DNA of 64,000 nt from Granulicella sp. S156. Its GTDB lineage: Bacteria; Acidobacteriota; Terriglobia; Terriglobales; Acidobacteriaceae. The stretch's first letter is position 1, and each line of letters begins with the position of its first letter. The position numbers were made by a program, and so were the translations under genes. Below, in pieces: positions 62,763 to 64,000 of the stretch. The stretch is from NCBI RefSeq assembly GCF_009766105.1, contig NZ_LMUH01000009.1:399428-463427 (forward strand), given 5' to 3'. The notes under the pieces are model-generated. The model did not search any database and was not told the DNA's origin. It worked only from the letters and a program-made list of their open reading frames with translations.

Positions 62763-63725
62763 ATGACGCGAAGAGATTTTGTGATGCAGGGTGGTAGCGT
62801 GATGGCAGCAGCAGGTACAGCTTCTGCTGCGACGGAGAAACCGATGGCAAAGAAGACTCTGGTGCCTGTGACGTCGATTCACCGGGTTGAGGCGGATGGC
62901 GTTACGGTGTTCTATCGTGAGGCCGGTGCGCCGGATGCGCCGGTGGTGGTGCTGCTGCATGGCTTTCCAACCTCGTCGTTTCAGTACCGCGAGCTGATTC
63001 CGCGGCTGGCGGACAAGTATCGGGTGATTGCGCCTGATCTGCCGGGGTTCGGATTTACAGAGGTTCCCGAGAGCCGGCAGTACAAGTACACCTTTGATGC
63101 GCTGGCGAAGACGATTCTGGCGTTCACCGATGCGTTGCATTTGAAGCACTATGCGCTGTATGTCTTCGACTACGGCGCACCCACTGGATTCCGTCTAGCG
63201 ATGGCGCATCCGGAGCGAGTGACGGCGATTGTGTCGCAGAACGGCAATGCGTATGAGGAGGGCCTGGGCGATGCGTGGGCTCCTATACGGCGTTACTGGA
63301 GTGAGCCTACGGCGGCGAATCGCGAGGTGGTTCACGAGGCGTTGAGCCCGGAGGGACTCCGTTCGCAGTACACAGAGGGTGTGCCGCACCCCGAGAGGAT
63401 TGCTCCGGAAGGCTATACGCTGGATGCGGCGATGATTGCGCGGCCGGGCAACATGGATATCCAACTCGACCTGTTTCTCGACTATGCCAACAATGTGAAG
63501 TTGTATCCAAAGTTTCAGGAGTACTTCAGAACGTCGAAGCCGCCGCTGCTTGCGATCTGGGGTAAGCATGATCCGTTCTTTATCCCACCGGGAGCGGAGG
63601 CCTTCCGGCGCGACAACCCAAATGCCAGCGTCCAGTTTTTGGATACGGGACACTTTGCGCTGGAGACGCATGTGGAGGAGATTGCAGAGGCCATCCGTCC
63701 GCTTTTCGCCCGCACCGCAGTCTGA
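62763..63725 (+). CDS. Tat-exported alpha/beta hydrolase (haloalkane dehalogenase/epoxide hydrolase-like)
   Basis: A 320-residue enzyme with a twin-arginine leader (MTRRDFVMQGGSVMAAAGTA). LLHGFPTSSFQYRELIPRLADKYRVIAPDLPGFGFTEVP contains the oxyanion HGFP. The nucleophile elbow reads VFDYGAPTGF, so the nucleophile is Asp, as in haloalkane dehalogenases and epoxide hydrolases rather than Ser esterases. WGKHDPFF gives the acid and DTGHFALETH the catalytic His. The substrate is unknown. GGAGG lies about 7 bases before the ATG. Divergent from the CGNR regulator, its likely controller. Confidence 0.92.
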   Translation: MTRRDFVMQGGSVMAAAGTASAATEKPMAKKTLVPVTSIHRVEADGVTVFYREAGAPDAPVVVLLHGFPTSSFQYRELIPRLADKYRVIAPDLPGFGFTEVPESRQYKYTFDALAKTILAFTDALHLKHYALYVFDYGAPTGFRLAMAHPERVTAIVSQNGNAYEEGLGDAWAPIRRYWSEPTAANREVVHEALSPEGLRSQYTEGVPHPERIAPEGYTLDAAMIARPGNMDIQLDLFLDYANNVKLYPKFQEYFRTSKPPLLAIWGKHDPFFIPPGAEAFRRDNPNASVQFLDTGHFALETHVEEIAEAIRPLFARTAV

Positions 63726-63773
63726 GCGGGTATCGAATAGTGCCAGAAGACCGGCGCTTACAATGAAGTGAGA

Positions 63774-64000
63774 ATGATTTTCGAACATATCCCTCACCTG
63801 CACTACATCTGGCTGGTGGTAGCGTCCACGATTGCGGGTGTAATGAACGCGATGGCAGGTGGGGGATCGTTCGTTTCTTTTCCGGCGATGCTAGGCGTGG
63901 GGGTTCCGCCGGTGCAGGCCAATGCGACGAACACCGTCGCGCTGTGGCCAGGGCAGCTTACCTCCGTAGCGGCACTGTGGGGTGATGTTCGCCGCGACCT
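63774..64000 (+). CDS. TauE/SafE-family permease (partial, runs off the window)
   Basis: The first 75 residues of a membrane protein: YIWLVVASTIAGVMNAMAGG then GSFVSFPAMLGVGVPPVQAN, ATNTVALWPGQLTSV. The GAMAGGGSF-type motif and the NATNT segment are the hallmark of the first repeat of TauE/SafE (DUF81) transporters, which export sulphite or organosulphonates. The 3' end lies beyond 64000. ATG 63774 follows GAAGTGAGA; the earlier ATG at 63762 hits a stop at once. Confidence 0.88.
   Translation, partial: MIFEHIPHLHYIWLVVASTIAGVMNAMAGGGSFVSFPAMLGVGVPPVQANATNTVALWPGQLTSVAALWGDVRRD

Overview
The window looks like chromosomal DNA of a subdivision 1 Acidobacterium (Acidobacteriaceae; Granulicella, Terriglobus or Edaphobacter-like). 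The evidence is the pairing of lineage-typical families: three secreted VWA proteins of the TIGR03436 type, two TIGR03435 proteins, small Ala/Lys-rich and His-rich proteins, moderately high GC, frequent GTG and TTG starts, and many short palindromic intergenic repeats. No plasmid or phage backbone and no CRISPR array are visible.

Layout. 1-16.2 kb holds housekeeping and cell-envelope genes: a disordered protein with a pseudo-receiver domain, an SPFH protein, VWA protein 1, mnmG, a WG-repeat protein, a YceH-like protein, an M16 protease, fabD, and a DUF1772 gene divergent from an HxlR regulator. 16.4-27 kb has a secreted GDPD, a decayed metallo-beta-lactamase-fold fragment absent from simple ORF calling, and a complete MdtABC-type RND efflux operon with its own outer-membrane factor. 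27.5-33.4 kb has a HAD-UbiA fusion, pheST, and a coiled-coil/zapA pair. 33.4-42.9 kb has VWA proteins 2 and 3, a 6S RNA gene with a good promoter, an Lgt-like gene, an RluD-type pseudouridine synthase, adenosine deaminase, a Bax-inhibitor-1 protein, DUF2071, and an EF-P paralogue of the EfpL/YeiP type. 43-51.7 kb is the most accessory-looking stretch: SDR, NmrA and aldo/keto oxidoreductases, most of them next to a divergent regulator (AraC, TetR, TetR, LysR), with an IS1182-like transposase remnant inside. 52-64 kb has two convergent TIGR03435 genes, an APC permease, a tiny basic protein, a UvrD/PcrA helicase with an unusual acidic insertion, a small secreted protein, RNase T2, a LOG-family enzyme, a CGNR zinc-finger regulator divergent from a Tat-exported alpha/beta hydrolase, and the start of a TauE/SafE permease.

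The most novel-looking signal is in the spaces between genes. Three copies (27155-27270, 29112-29221, 42192-42303) share one architecture, 110-116 bp with terminal inverted repeats and a central TTTTC-TTGG-GAAAA hairpin. Their sequences have diverged while pairing is kept, which suggests a structured repeat family. Other families are GGAAACA heptamer arrays, GTCATTTCGACC inverted repeats, and GGGCTGAAAGC hairpins. Many of these begin exactly at, or within a few bases of, the stop codon of the upstream gene. All functional names come from reading motifs by eye; no database search was possible.
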